Assembly (NCBI RefSeq): GCF_001583695.1
Contig: NZ_LOBC01000017.1
Location: 519,561-583,560 of the forward strand
Reading direction: 5' to 3'
DNA from: Bacillus wiedmannii
GTDB lineage: Bacteria; Bacillota; Bacilli; Bacillales; Bacillaceae_G
DNA: 64,000 bases
Part shown: piece after piece, positions 6,793 through 16,142 of the stretch
Position numbering within the stretch: the first letter of the stretch is position 1
Layout: each line of letters opens with the position of its first letter
Translations under genes and position numbers: made by a program
The notes under the pieces: model-generated
What the model saw: the letters and a program-made list of their open reading frames with translations, nothing else
What the model was told of the DNA's origin: nothing
Databases searched by the model: none

Positions 6793-9396
6793 TTACTCCC
6801 CTTTATATGCTTCCATATAAATTTCTTTCAACTCTGAAATGAGAGGTAATTTTGGATTAGCTGTTGTACATTGATCTTCAAAAGCTCTTTCTGCTAATAA
6901 TCCAACAACCTCTTCAAATTGGTCTTTAGCAACTCCTTGTCCTGCAATACTCATATTTATATTTAAGCTTTTTCCAAGCTCAATAATTGCTTGGACGAGT
7001 GATTCCACACCTTCTGCTGTCGAGCCTGCTGGAAGCCCGAGCATTCTCGCAATATGTGCATAGCGTTCATCAGCTACAAAGTGCTCATATTTTGGGAACA
7101 ACGCGTGTTTTCTTGGCTTAATAGCATTATAGCGAACTACGTGCGGCATAAGAATTGCATTGGCACGCCCATGCGGAATATGAAATTCCGGTCCAATTTT
7201 ATGTGCTAAGCTGTGATTAATACCTAAGAAAGCATTTGCAAATGCCATCCCAGCGATTGCAGAAGCGTTATGCATTTTTTCTCGCGCTTCTTCGTCATTT
7301 CCATCTTTAAATGCTCTTGGTAAATATTTAAATACGAGATCAATGGCCTTTAATGCTAATCCATCTGTATAGTCATTTGCTAGAACAGACACATACGCCT
7401 CGATTGCATGCGTTAATACGTCCATCCCAGTGTCTGCTGTTACATGTGGTGGTACTGTCATTACAAACTGTGGATCAACAATTGCTACATCTGGTGTTAA
7501 TTCATAATCCGCGAGCGGATACTTTATATTATTTTTCTTATCTGTAATAACCGCAAATGGTGTCACTTCTGATCCTGTTCCTGATGTTGTTGGAATGGCA
7601 ACAAACTGCGCCTTACTTCCTAATTCCGGATATTTACATGTACGTTTTCTTATATCTAAAAACTTCTGTTTAATTCCATAGAATGTTGTTTCTGGGTGCT
7701 CATAGAAAAGCCACATCCCTTTCGCTGCATCCATAGCTGAACCACCACCAAGTGCGATAATTACATCTGGCTTAAAACTTCTCATCATTTCCGCACCTTT
7801 AAACACAGTTTCATCTGATGGATCTGGCTCGACCTCAAAGAAAACTTCGACTTTTACATCATTTGCATGTTTACGTAAATAATGTGTAACCGTATCTACA
7901 TATCCGTGCTCAACCATTCCTGGATCCGTTACAATAAATGCGCGTGAAATGTTAGGCATATTCGCTAAATATGCTGTCGCATGTTTTTCAAAATAAATTT
8001 TGGGTGGTAATTTAAACCACTGCATATTCTTTTTTCTATTTGCCAACCTTTTTATATTTAATAAATGCGTCGCTGTTACGTTTTGAGAAACTGAGTTTTT
8101 CCCGTAGGAACCGCAACCAAGCGTAAGTGATGGAATAAATCCATTATATATGTCGCCGATTCCACCTTGTGAGGAAGGGGCATTTACAATAAGGCGGCAA
8201 GCTTTCATTCGTAATCCAAATTGCTTTTGCACTTCTTTATTTACAGAATGGATGACTGCTGAATGTCCTAAACCACCGAGGTTTAACATTTCTTCGCAAT
8301 ATGTAAATCCTTCTTCTAATGAATTTGCTTTTACACAGGCTAATACTGGACTCAGTTTCTCACGAGATAGTGGATAGGCTGCTCCGATACCTTGAATTTC
8401 AGCTACAAGCATTTTTGTATTTTTAGGCACAGTAATTCCAACTAATTCGGCAATATACTGTGCGGATTTCCCTACAATATCACTATTTACTGCACATGTA
8501 TTTTCATTAATAACAAGTTTTTCTAATTTTCTTCTCTCTTCCTCTGTTACAAAGTAACAATTGTTTGCAATCATTTCTGTTTTCACATCATCATAAATTT
8601 CCTTATCTACAATGATTGCTTGTTCTGATGCACAAATCATACCGTTATCAAATGTTTTTGATAAAATTAAATCATTAACGGCTCGTTTTATATGCGCTGA
8701 TTTCTCTATATAACATGGTACATTACCAGGACCTACACCTAGCGCTGGTTTTCCAGTAGAATAAGCTGATTTCACCATACCTGCTCCTCCAGTTGCCAAA
8801 ACAAGTGCAACACCTTCATGGTTCATTAATTGTTTCGTTGCTTCGACAGAAGGTCTTTCAATCCACTGAATACAATGTTTTGGTGCCCCTGCCTTCACCG
8901 CTGCATCATATACTGTTTTCGCCGCTGCAATGGAACAGTTTTGTGCTGAAGGATGAAATGCGAAAATAATTGGATTTCTCGTTTTTATCGCAATCAATGC
9001 TTTAAACATTGTTGTCGACGTTGGGTTCGTTACTGGCGTTACCCCAGCTACTACACCGACAGGTTCCGCAATTTCTATTATTTCTTCATGAGGATCTTCG
9101 TGAATAATCCCCACTGTTTTATCTTTCTTTATGCTATGCCAAATATATTCAGTAGCAAAAATATTTTTAATGCATTTATCTTCGTATACACCACGCCCTG
9201 TTTCTTCAACAGCCAACTTTGCAAGTGGCATATGTTGATCAACACCTGCTAATGCCATTTCATGAACAATGTTGTCAATTTGCTCTTGTGTAAAGCTTTC
9301 TAATGCTTGTAAAGCCTTCCGACCGTTATTCACTAACGTATCAATCATCTCTTTTACTTCCTGCATTTCATTTACAACTTTCTCTTTGACTACCAT
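6793..9396 (-). CDS. adhE: Bifunctional aldehyde/alcohol dehydrogenase AdhE
   Basis: This 867-residue cytoplasmic enzyme reduces acetyl-CoA to acetaldehyde and then ethanol, regenerating two NAD+ in fermentation. The N-terminal CoA-acylating aldehyde dehydrogenase domain (about 10-440) has catalytic Cys255 in 'NGMICASEQA'. The C-terminal iron-dependent alcohol dehydrogenase domain (about 460-867) has the NAD loop 'ALGGGSAMDAAKGMW' and metal-ligand histidines in 'MDVLTHAIEAYVS' and 'NHSLAHKIGPEFHIPHGRAN'. Length is normal for the family. AGGAGG precedes ATG 9396. Two perfect Rex-type palindromes upstream imply induction at high NADH. It lies inside what is otherwise the B. subtilis cysteine-synthesis operon. 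Confidence 0.97.
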   Translation of the reverse strand: MVVKEKVVNEMQEVKEMIDTLVNNGRKALQALESFTQEQIDNIVHEMALAGVDQHMPLAKLAVEETGRGVYEDKCIKNIFATEYIWHSIKKDKTVGIIHEDPHEEIIEIAEPVGVVAGVTPVTNPTSTTMFKALIAIKTRNPIIFAFHPSAQNCSIAAAKTVYDAAVKAGAPKHCIQWIERPSVEATKQLMNHEGVALVLATGGAGMVKSAYSTGKPALGVGPGNVPCYIEKSAHIKRAVNDLILSKTFDNGMICASEQAIIVDKEIYDDVKTEMIANNCYFVTEEERRKLEKLVINENTCAVNSDIVGKSAQYIAELVGITVPKNTKMLVAEIQGIGAAYPLSREKLSPVLACVKANSLEEGFTYCEEMLNLGGLGHSAVIHSVNKEVQKQFGLRMKACRLIVNAPSSQGGIGDIYNGFIPSLTLGCGSYGKNSVSQNVTATHLLNIKRLANRKKNMQWFKLPPKIYFEKHATAYLANMPNISRAFIVTDPGMVEHGYVDTVTHYLRKHANDVKVEVFFEVEPDPSDETVFKGAEMMRSFKPDVIIALGGGSAMDAAKGMWLFYEHPETTFYGIKQKFLDIRKRTCKYPELGSKAQFVAIPTTSGTGSEVTPFAVITDKKNNIKYPLADYELTPDVAIVDPQFVMTVPPHVTADTGMDVLTHAIEAYVSVLANDYTDGLALKAIDLVFKYLPRAFKDGNDEEAREKMHNASAIAGMAFANAFLGINHSLAHKIGPEFHIPHGRANAILMPHVVRYNAIKPRKHALFPKYEHFVADERYAHIARMLGLPAGSTAEGVESLVQAIIELGKSLNINMSIAGQGVAKDQFEEVVGLLAERAFEDQCTTANPKLPLISELKEIYMEAYKGE

Positions 9397-9506
9397 GTAA
9401 ATTCCTCCTATTCTGCTATCTTGGACTAAATAAGACCCTATAGGTCGTAATCAGTCCCGATTAGCGCAAAAAAAATAGAGTTGCTTTCCTACATGAACCT
9501 CATTGT

Positions 9507-9609
9507 TTGTGAAATATTTCACAAGTTTATTCGTGAGTAACACTTCATGAACTTAATATACATGAAATTATTTCATTTGTGTATGTCTATTTTGTGAAAT
9601 GTTTCACAA
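9507..9609. promoter_or_regulatory. Rex-type redox operators upstream of adhE
   Basis: Two palindromes match the Rex pattern TTGTGAA-n4-TTCACAA: TTGTGAAATATTTCACAA at 9507-9524 and TTGTGAAATGTTTCACAA at 9592-9609. A third weaker palindrome ATGAAATTATTTCAT (9562-9576) lies between them. Rex is the NADH-sensing repressor of fermentation genes in Gram-positive bacteria, so repression of adhE under aerobic, low-NADH conditions is expected. Confidence 0.85.
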
Positions 9610-9620
9610 AATAACGTAAT

Positions 9621-9655
9621 AAAAATGCACTGCCTATATGAGCAGTGCATTTTTA
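9621..9655. terminator. Intrinsic terminator after mccB
   Basis: AAAAATGCACTGC / GCAGTGCATTTTT, 13 pairs with a 9-base loop, immediately after the mccB stop. It separates the cysteine operon from adhE. Confidence 0.9.
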
Positions 9656-10789
9656 TTATGCTAGCGCTTGTGCTAGATCTTCAATTAAATCTTCGCCGTC
9701 TTCAATACCGACAGAAATACGAATTAATGTATCTGTAATTCCTAATTCCTTGCGGCGATCTGCTGGGATTGATGCATGTGTCATTTGAGATGGAATAGAA
9801 ATTAAACTTTCTACTGCTCCTAAACTTTCAGCAAGTGTAAAGTATTGTAATTTCTCAAGTACTTTATTTAATGTTTCTTCGCTATCTACATCAAATGAGA
9901 TAATAGCACCAAATCCATTTGCTTGTTCTGTTGCAAGTTCATGGTTTTGATGTGACTCAAGACCTGGGTAATATACTTTATTTACTTTTGGATGGTTATT
10001 TAAAAACTCGGCAATTGCGCGTGAATTCGTTTCATGCTCTTCCATTCGAATTCCTAATGTTTTTAAACCACGAAGTAGTAAGAAGCTATCTTGTGGGCCA
10101 AGAATGCCTCCTGTTGAGTTTTGTACAAAGTGAAGGTCTTCTGCTAATTGTGGGCTATTTACAATTACTAGGCCTGCAACTACGTCACTATGACCTCCTA
10201 AATATTTCGTTGCACTATGAAGTACAATGTCTGCTCCTAAAGTAATCGGCGACTGCCAATATGGCGTCATGAATGTGTTATCGATAATTGTTAATAAATC
10301 TTTCTCTTTAGCAAGAGTAGATATTTTCTTAATATCAGTAATTTTCAGTAATGGGTTCGTTGGTGTTTCCACATAAATCGCTTTCGTATTCGGACGAATT
10401 GCTTCTACAACTTCCTCTAAGTTGGTTGTATCTACAAATGTATGCTCAATACCGAAGCGATTTAATACTTTCGTGATAACGCGGTACGTTCCACCATACA
10501 CATCATCTGTTAAAATAACGTGGTCACCTTTTGAGAACAACATAATTGTCGCTGTAATAGCAGCCATTCCTGAGCCAAATGCAAATCCCGCATGGCCGTT
10601 TTCTAATACAGCAATCATTTCTTCTAAAGCTGCACGTGTTGGGTTACCTGTACGTGAATATTCATATCCTTGATGTTTACCAACTGCTTCTTGTTTGTAC
10701 GTACTTGTTTGATAGATCGGTACGTTTACAGATCCAGTTGAAGGTTCTCCTATGCGAATACCATGAATTAACTTTGTCTTTGCTCTCAT
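9656..10789 (-). CDS. mccB: Cystathionine gamma-lyase / homocysteine gamma-lyase MccB (YrhB)
   Basis: The 377-residue PLP enzyme cleaves cystathionine to cysteine, 2-oxobutyrate and ammonia, the last step of methionine-to-cysteine conversion. The PLP lysine is Lys195 in 'LHSATKYLGGHSD'; the Cys/Met-metabolism signature and 'YSRTGNPTRAALE' (45-57) are present. It lies three bases after mccA, so translation is coupled. A paralog such as cystathionine gamma-synthase is less likely because of the operon with mtnN and mccA. Confidence 0.93.
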   Translation of the reverse strand: MRAKTKLIHGIRIGEPSTGSVNVPIYQTSTYKQEAVGKHQGYEYSRTGNPTRAALEEMIAVLENGHAGFAFGSGMAAITATIMLFSKGDHVILTDDVYGGTYRVITKVLNRFGIEHTFVDTTNLEEVVEAIRPNTKAIYVETPTNPLLKITDIKKISTLAKEKDLLTIIDNTFMTPYWQSPITLGADIVLHSATKYLGGHSDVVAGLVIVNSPQLAEDLHFVQNSTGGILGPQDSFLLLRGLKTLGIRMEEHETNSRAIAEFLNNHPKVNKVYYPGLESHQNHELATEQANGFGAIISFDVDSEETLNKVLEKLQYFTLAESLGAVESLISIPSQMTHASIPADRRKELGITDTLIRISVGIEDGEDLIEDLAQALA

Positions 10790-10792
10790 TTT

Positions 10793-11716
10793 TTATTCCC
10801 ATCCTTTGTATATGTCTTTACTTAAATAACGCTCACTACTATCAGGAAAAATCGTTACAATATTTGTACCTGGTGCCGCTTGCTCTGCTTCAAGTAAACT
10901 TGCATGAAACGCTGCTCCTGAAGAGCTCCCAACGAGCAGTCCTTCTTTTTGCGCTAATTCCTTTACTCGTAAAAATGCATTTCGATCAGAAATTGTATGA
11001 ATTTCATCAAAATACGATGTTTTCAAAAATGGCGGGATGAATTCAAGGCCAATCCCTTCCGTTTCATGTGAACCAGCTTTACCACCATTTAAAATAGATC
11101 CTTCTGGTTCCACAATAACCGTTTTTATATCTACATTTTTTTCTTTCAAATAAGATGCAGTCCCCATGAATGTACCACCAGTTCCTGCTCCTGCAACAAA
11201 TATGTTAATCTCTCCGTTCAATGCATCCCAAAGTTCAGGACCTAATGTTTTGAAATAAGCACGAGGGTTTGCTTCATTTGCAAACTGACTTGGAGAGTAT
11301 GAATTCGGTATTTCATTTACTAACTCTTTCGCTTTTGCAATTGCACCGGTCATTCCTTGCTCAGTCGGTGTATGCACGACCGTTGCGCCTAGTGCTTTCA
11401 TTAATTCTTGTTTTTCAATACTAAATTTCTCTGGTACACAAACAATAACGCGTAAATCATGTTGTAACGCCGCAAGTGCCAGTCCAATACCAGTATTTCC
11501 AGCAGTTGGTTCAATAATTGTTCCACCCTGGGTAACAAGCCCTTTTTCTAGCGCATCTTCGATTAATTCTCTTCCTAAACGGTCCTTAATGCTTCCACCT
11601 GGGTTATAAAATTCAAGCTTTGCAAATAAACGGACCCCTTCTGGAAGTGAAAAACGAGTAATTTCTACAATTGGTGTATGACCAATCAACTCATGAACTC
11701 CACGATATACATTCAT
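10793..11716 (-). CDS. mccA: O-acetylserine-dependent cystathionine beta-synthase MccA (YrhA)
   Basis: This 307-residue PLP enzyme joins homocysteine and O-acetylserine to make cystathionine. The PLP lysine is Lys44 in 'NPGGSIKDRLGRELI'; the phosphate-cup 'EPTAGNTGIG' (about 76-85) and 'GTGGTFMG' (about 180) fit the beta-family. ATG 11716 is chosen over an upstream start because GGGGGAG lies just before it. It follows mtnN after a terminator-like hairpin and is directly followed by mccB. Confidence 0.93.
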   Translation of the reverse strand: MNVYRGVHELIGHTPIVEITRFSLPEGVRLFAKLEFYNPGGSIKDRLGRELIEDALEKGLVTQGGTIIEPTAGNTGIGLALAALQHDLRVIVCVPEKFSIEKQELMKALGATVVHTPTEQGMTGAIAKAKELVNEIPNSYSPSQFANEANPRAYFKTLGPELWDALNGEINIFVAGAGTGGTFMGTASYLKEKNVDIKTVIVEPEGSILNGGKAGSHETEGIGLEFIPPFLKTSYFDEIHTISDRNAFLRVKELAQKEGLLVGSSSGAAFHASLLEAEQAAPGTNIVTIFPDSSERYLSKDIYKGWE

Positions 11717-11746
11717 CGTGTTCTCCCCCTTATTTGCCAATAAAGA

Positions 11747-11792
11747 AAAGGCAACTGTATGTATTTTCTTTATATGAGACAGTTGCCTTTTT
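11747..11792 (-). terminator. Terminator-like hairpin between mtnN and mccA
   Basis: AAAAGGCAACTGT (11747-11759) pairs with ACAGTTGCCTTTT (11779-11792), 13 pairs. It sits inside the operon in both orientations with A/T tails, so it could lower mccAB expression relative to yrrT-mtnN or protect the upstream mRNA from decay. Confidence 0.75.
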
Positions 11793-11798
11793 GTTACA

Positions 11799-12494
11799 TT
11801 ACTTTAACTCTTCTAGTACTTTTACGATAAAGTTTGTAGAATGAAGAGCTGCTTGATCTAAAAATTGATCAAATGAAACATTTGATTCTTTACCAGCAAT
11901 ATCAGAAAGTGCACGAATAATAACAAACGGAACTTCATATTGGTGGCATACTTGTGCAACAGCTGCTGCTTCCATTTCTACTGCATAAAGGTCTTCAAAT
12001 TTATCACGAATTGCTGCAACGCGGTTCGGATCACTCATAAATGAATCACCTGTTGCAATCATACCTTTTACAACTTGAATATTTTCTTCTGCCTGCATAC
12101 ATTTCTCAGCTAATGCAACTAATGCTTCATCAGCCTTGAATCCAGGAGGCATTCCTGGTACTTGACCATACTCATAGTTAAATGCTGTTACATCTACGTC
12201 ATGATGACGAACTTCTGTTGAAATAACTACATCTCCAACGTTTAGAGAATGATGGAAGCCACCAGCTGAACCAGTATTAATTACTTTTTCAGGCTTATAT
12301 CTTTCTAATAAAATTGTCGTTGACATCGCTGCATTTACTTTACCAATACCAGACTTTAACAAGATTACTTCATGTCCTGCTAATTGTCCTTTCGTAAATT
12401 CACAACCCGCAACCGTTTCTGTTTCTGCTTGTTCTAATTTGTCACGTAAAATACGTACTTCTTCTTCCATTGCTCCAATTACAGCAATTCTCAA
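11799..12494 (-). CDS. mtnN: 5'-methylthioadenosine/S-adenosylhomocysteine nucleosidase
   Basis: The 231-residue enzyme hydrolyses S-adenosylhomocysteine and methylthioadenosine, releasing adenine. It shows the family's '[11 protein letters not shown]' N-terminus (2-12), '[13 protein letters not shown]' (about 48-60), '[10 protein letters not shown]' and the catalytic region '[11 protein letters not shown]' and '[11 protein letters not shown]' (Asp near 197). The start is TTG at 12494 after AGAGGG. It lies between the yrrT methyltransferase and mccA, as in B. subtilis, and feeds homocysteine recovery. Confidence 0.96.
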   Translation of the reverse strand: MRIAVIGAMEEEVRILRDKLEQAETETVAGCEFTKGQLAGHEVILLKSGIGKVNAAMSTTILLERYKPEKVINTGSAGGFHHSLNVGDVVISTEVRHHDVDVTAFNYEYGQVPGMPPGFKADEALVALAEKCMQAEENIQVVKGMIATGDSFMSDPNRVAAIRDKFEDLYAVEMEAAAVAQVCHQYEVPFVIIRALSDIAGKESNVSFDQFLDQAALHSTNFIVKVLEELK

Positions 12495-12508
12495 TCTAAT
12501 CCCTCTTT

Positions 12509-13147
12509 CTATTGCTTAGTTGCCTCCATTACCCAAACGAAATGATTTAATCTCGTAAACGTTACATGGAAGCCATTGTTTTCAAAAATAGACTGCATGA
12601 CTGGAATACGTGTATAATATTCCGTTTGCAAATCGTTTGCTAACTGATGAAAACCTCTTTGTTTTGCTGTTTCAACAGTTTTATCATATGCATCTTGATC
12701 TGCAAATATCGTATCAGCAAACACTATTTTACCACCTTTGTTTAGCAATTGACTATAGTTCGCAATCGCTACATTTTTTTCATCATCTGTTAAATGATGA
12801 AATGCATAGGTGCTTACAATGGTATCAATTGAATTTGGAACTTCAAACGAAAGAAAATCACCTTCTGTAATCGAAAACTCTTGCGGCAATTTCTCTTTTG
12901 CAATCATGCGCATTTCACGTGACGGTTCTATACCGTAAACTGTGTGGCCAGCAAGTAATAATTTATTTGTTAAATTTCCAGTACCAACACCAAATTCTAA
13001 TACATTACCAAATGACTTGTTAACTACATCCTCTAGAATATCCTCATAACGAGCGAAAACTTCTTTATATTGTATATCTTCGCCTTGTACGAATGAGTCG
13101 TACGTATGAGCCCACTCATCAAATAAACCATTAAATTCTGTCCCCAT
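12509..13147 (-). CDS. yrrT: SAM-dependent methyltransferase YrrT
   Basis: This 212-residue class I methyltransferase has motif I '[17 protein letters not shown]' (about 46-62) and motif post I '[11 protein letters not shown]'. In Bacillus it heads the methionine-to-cysteine operon; its own methyl acceptor is not established. ATG 13147 was chosen because it follows AAGGGGAA; the frame extends 21 codons further upstream without a ribosome site. A sigma-A promoter and a CymR-like operator lie directly upstream. Confidence 0.88.
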   Translation of the reverse strand: MGTEFNGLFDEWAHTYDSFVQGEDIQYKEVFARYEDILEDVVNKSFGNVLEFGVGTGNLTNKLLLAGHTVYGIEPSREMRMIAKEKLPQEFSITEGDFLSFEVPNSIDTIVSTYAFHHLTDDEKNVAIANYSQLLNKGGKIVFADTIFADQDAYDKTVETAKQRGFHQLANDLQTEYYTRIPVMQSIFENNGFHVTFTRLNHFVWVMEATKQ

Positions 13148-13150
13148 AAA

Positions 13151-13210
13151 AATTCCCCTTTTTCTTATCGGTTTTATCAGTATGATATGCCCTCTTGCTA
13201 AAAATGTCAA
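13151..13210 (-). promoter_or_regulatory. yrrT operon promoter with CymR-like operator
   Basis: Minus strand: TTGACA (13205-13210) and TATCAT (13182-13187) are separated by 17 bases. Just downstream, 13151-13176 starts TAAAAC and ends GGGGAATT, agreeing with the recalled CymR pattern (TAA...GGAATT, about 25 bases). CymR is encoded in this window at 34783-35199. The position downstream of -10 suits repression when cysteine is plentiful. The operator is a candidate from pattern memory. Confidence 0.65.
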
Positions 13211-13283
13211 TTGAAATGTACATAGTATTTCCTTCTTTTCTTTGTTACACTATAGTTGATTACATAGGAGAGGGGTCGTCTTC

Positions 13284-13499
13284 GTGTCATTTACCTTTGA
13301 AATGTTAGAAGATAAAGTAGAGTTTTTCGAAGCAGGAGACTTAGCTTCTTTGGAACGAAAAATTAGTGAACAAATCGATAATAATAAAGCACTTATGCTT
13401 GAAGTTCATCACATCTCGCATCAAATGGTTATGGATCCCGAAAGCAAAAGACCATATTATAGCGCGGTTGTTCATTTTAAATTAAAGAAATTATACTAA
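13284..13499 (+). CDS. DUF2536 family protein (YrzA-like)
   Basis: The 71-residue soluble protein starts with GTG at 13284 behind GGAGAGGGG. It reads 'FTFEMLEDKVEFFEAGDLASL' then a C-terminal strand-rich half, matching the small conserved Bacillus DUF2536 proteins found between yrrT and yrrS. It is divergent from yrrT and convergent with yrrS, with a bidirectional terminator after it. No function is known and none can be deduced. Confidence 0.8.
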   Translation: MSFTFEMLEDKVEFFEAGDLASLERKISEQIDNNKALMLEVHHISHQMVMDPESKRPYYSAVVHFKLKKLY

Positions 13500-13501
13500 C
13501 T

Positions 13502-13536
13502 AAAAAAGAGAAGCTCCTAAGGAGCCTCTCTTTTTT
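13502..13536. terminator. Bidirectional intrinsic terminator
   Basis: AAAAAAGAGAAGCTCC / GGAGCCTCTCTTTTTT with a 3-base loop and one mismatch; it serves the convergent yrzA-like and yrrS genes. Confidence 0.92.
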
Positions 13537-14185
13537 AGTTTAGAGTTTGAACAAGTACTGGTTTCCAGCCCTCATTTTCTACCCAATCAATATTCACATA
13601 ATATTTTTTACCTGATTGTTTATCTTGTACGTTACCGTAAGCTTTATTCTTACCGTTATTTCCAATTCTATGGATAACTAATTGATTTACTGGAACGTCG
13701 ATTGCAGCTGAAATCGCTTGATTCATCTCATTCCAATCTGCTGTACCTTTTTTAAACGTCATCGCAGGTGTTGCACCTTGCTCTGTACCTACTGGCTTCC
13801 AAGAAGATTTCGTATAAGCATCTGTTGCCTGTGACTGTGTTTTTTCAGCTGGTGCTTTCTCGTTAGCTTTCGCTTCTTCTTCAGCTTTTTTCTGTTCTTC
13901 CTCAGCCTTTTGCTTCTCTTCTTCTTCCTGCTTCTTAGCCTCTGTCTTATCTTGCTCGTTCTTCTTCGTCTCTTCTTTGCCTTTAGCTTTCTCAGCTTTA
14001 TTCTCTTTCGTTGTTTGCTGAGCTACTTTTTTATCACTAGAAGACGCTTGCTCTTTTCTTTCAGGAACAAACAATTGATATGATACAATAGCTACTAATA
14101 TTAATACAATTGCAATTGCAATATTTAAAACACCGTTTTGACGACGTTTTTGTTGTTTCTGTTGGAATCTAGATCCTCCTGCCAT
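13535..14185 (-). CDS. yrrS: YrrS, DUF1510 membrane protein
   Basis: The 216-residue protein has a basic N-terminus ('FQQKQQKRRQNG'), one membrane segment (about 19-40), a long Lys/Glu-rich low-complexity linker (about 48-115) and a globular C-terminal domain (about 125-216). This is the YrrS/DUF1510 layout: N-inside, with the domain outside the membrane. It is directly downstream of the penicillin-binding protein gene, as in B. subtilis, where the pair is linked to sporulation-stage cell wall work. GGAGG precedes ATG 14185. Confidence 0.88.
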   Translation of the reverse strand: MAGGSRFQQKQQKRRQNGVLNIAIAIVLILVAIVSYQLFVPERKEQASSSDKKVAQQTTKENKAEKAKGKEETKKNEQDKTEAKKQEEEEKQKAEEEQKKAEEEAKANEKAPAEKTQSQATDAYTKSSWKPVGTEQGATPAMTFKKGTADWNEMNQAISAAIDVPVNQLVIHRIGNNGKNKAYGNVQDKQSGKKYYVNIDWVENEGWKPVLVQTLN

Positions 14186-14301
14186 TCTTCAAACCTCCAT
14201 GCAGTTTTTCATACTTGCTATTGTAACATTAAATCTAGAAAGGTTGAACATTTACAATAATATTTTCACGAAATGAAAACATTTCACTATGAATTGCAAG
14301 A

Positions 14302-16056
14302 TTACTTTTCAATCTCTAATCGATAGATTGATTCTACGATAGCTTTGAAAATAGGTGTAACTTTATTTACATTACTATTCGTCTCTATATCCACGACAAC
14401 TAAAGCATATCTTGGATTTTCATATGGAAAATAACCTGCAAACCAACGATTCACTTTCGTCCCTTTTCCTGTTTGCGCTGTCCCAGATTTTCCAGCGACA
14501 CTTAGTGGTAACGACCTGAATGCGGCTCCTGTTCCTTTCTCCGTTGTTACAACGCCCCTTAATAACTCTTGTAATGTTTTCACCGTTTCATACGAAAGCT
14601 GTTTTCCACCTAATGTATGGTCTTCAAACGTATAAAAGTCCGTTCCATTTTTATACATTATCTTTTCAACAGCTTTCACTTCCATCTTTTCTCCATCTCT
14701 AGCAATCGTCGCCATCATATTTGCAATCGCTAGAGGTGACATGCGTACATCTTTCTGTCCAATTGCTGTTTGCGCTACCGCCTTTTTACTACTCTTATTT
14801 CCTTCACTTTCCCAAATGGTAACACTCTTCTCCTCTGGCATCTGCTCAAAATGAGTTGTATGAAATACAGAACCTTTCCATCCAACCTTACCAGCGCCTC
14901 CTAAAGCTGCTACGTAAGTTTCTAACACCATCTTATCCTTTTGCATTAGCTCGTTACCTAACTCTGAAAATGTCCTGTTACAGCTTCTAGCAAAGCTCTC
15001 TTTAAAACTAAGTGTACCCATCATAACTTGTGGGTGTTCTTCACCATATAAATCTTTATTACAATTAAATGTACGATTAAACACATTTTCATTTTGATCA
15101 ATCACTGCCGCTGCAACTATTGTTTTAAAAACAGAACCGGGAAAATGTGGTGTTAACATTTGATTTTCAAGTGTAGTTTTATATAAACGCTCATCTTTCA
15201 CCTGTACAGATGGTTTACTGACCATCGCTAAAATTTCATTTTTCTTTACATCAAGTAACACTAATCCCCCCTTCTTTATTTCGCTTGCTTCAACCACTTC
15301 TTCTGCTTTTTGCTGTAACCCTTTATGTAAAGTAGTTTGAATCGTCACTGGATAAAATGGATTTCCAGGCGACGTATATTTCGCTTGTTTTCCAAAAATC
15401 GGTTCTCCTTGTCGGTCAACCTGATACAATACTTTTGCCTCTCCATCGGTCAAAAGAAATTCATCAAACGATTGCTGCAATCCTGAAATGCCAATTGGCG
15501 TTTGCTTTGAAATTTTTCTTACTTCTCCGTATCGTTTTTGAAATTCTCGTTCATTCTCACCCACATCGCCAATTAAATGATTCATCACGCCTGTTTGCCG
15601 TAAACGAACTTCAGCTGCTACAATACCTAATACATTTAATTGATTGACCTTCTCCATCTGCTCTCGTGCCAAGCGAAATGGCCCATTTCCTCTTCGCATG
15701 ATAAATGCACTTTTCTTATCTTTCATTTGACTTTCAATCTCTTGTCTCGACACACCAATGATATGCGCAATTTTCTCTAACATGTCATTTTTTATTTGTA
15801 GAAATGGAAAAACAATTAAAACAGGATACTTTTTCTCACCTATTTCCTTACCGTTCCGATCTATAAAATGGCCTCGTCCATCATCTACCGTAATGGATTG
15901 CGTCCGTTGCGTAACACTTTTTTCGATTAAATTTATCTTGCGACTAGTAAATGATTCCGTACCTATAATTTGTATTTGAATTAAACGACAAAGTAATATA
16001 AACATGACACATATAAAACAAATTAAAACAATTGTAATTCTCCGCTTTATTTTCAT
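14302..16056 (-). CDS. pbpI: Class B penicillin-binding protein PbpI (YrrR, PBP4b type)
   Basis: This 584-residue transpeptidase has an N-terminal membrane anchor (about 7-28), a dimerisation domain with 'MNHLIGDVGENEREFQ' and a transpeptidase domain with all three motifs: SxxK at Ser308-Lys311 ('PGSVFK'), SxN at 358-360 ('SCN') and KTG-type 'KSG' at 523-525. It cross-links peptidoglycan stem peptides outside the membrane; in B. subtilis the orthologue is expressed during sporulation. Its ribosome site (GAGGTG) lies within the 3' arm of a hairpin immediately upstream. Confidence 0.93.
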   Translation of the reverse strand: MKIKRRITIVLICFICVMFILLCRLIQIQIIGTESFTSRKINLIEKSVTQRTQSITVDDGRGHFIDRNGKEIGEKKYPVLIVFPFLQIKNDMLEKIAHIIGVSRQEIESQMKDKKSAFIMRRGNGPFRLAREQMEKVNQLNVLGIVAAEVRLRQTGVMNHLIGDVGENEREFQKRYGEVRKISKQTPIGISGLQQSFDEFLLTDGEAKVLYQVDRQGEPIFGKQAKYTSPGNPFYPVTIQTTLHKGLQQKAEEVVEASEIKKGGLVLLDVKKNEILAMVSKPSVQVKDERLYKTTLENQMLTPHFPGSVFKTIVAAAVIDQNENVFNRTFNCNKDLYGEEHPQVMMGTLSFKESFARSCNRTFSELGNELMQKDKMVLETYVAALGGAGKVGWKGSVFHTTHFEQMPEEKSVTIWESEGNKSSKKAVAQTAIGQKDVRMSPLAIANMMATIARDGEKMEVKAVEKIMYKNGTDFYTFEDHTLGGKQLSYETVKTLQELLRGVVTTEKGTGAAFRSLPLSVAGKSGTAQTGKGTKVNRWFAGYFPYENPRYALVVVDIETNSNVNKVTPIFKAIVESIYRLEIEK

Positions 16057-16092
16057 AAAAAAACACCTCGTCTATTGTAGTTTAGACGAGGT
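16057..16092 (-). terminator. Terminator-like hairpin containing the pbpI ribosome site
   Basis: On the minus strand ACCTCGTCTA pairs with TAGACGAGGT (16065-16092), followed by G and seven T's that run straight into the pbpI start at 16056. It can end transcripts of the upstream lipoprotein gene. The GAGGTG in the 3' arm is the only Shine-Dalgarno for pbpI, so the fold would also hide it. Confidence 0.8.
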
Positions 16093-16142
16093 ACTATTTT
16101 ATTTATACAAGCTCTAAATTAAAATAGGTATTATATATGCTA

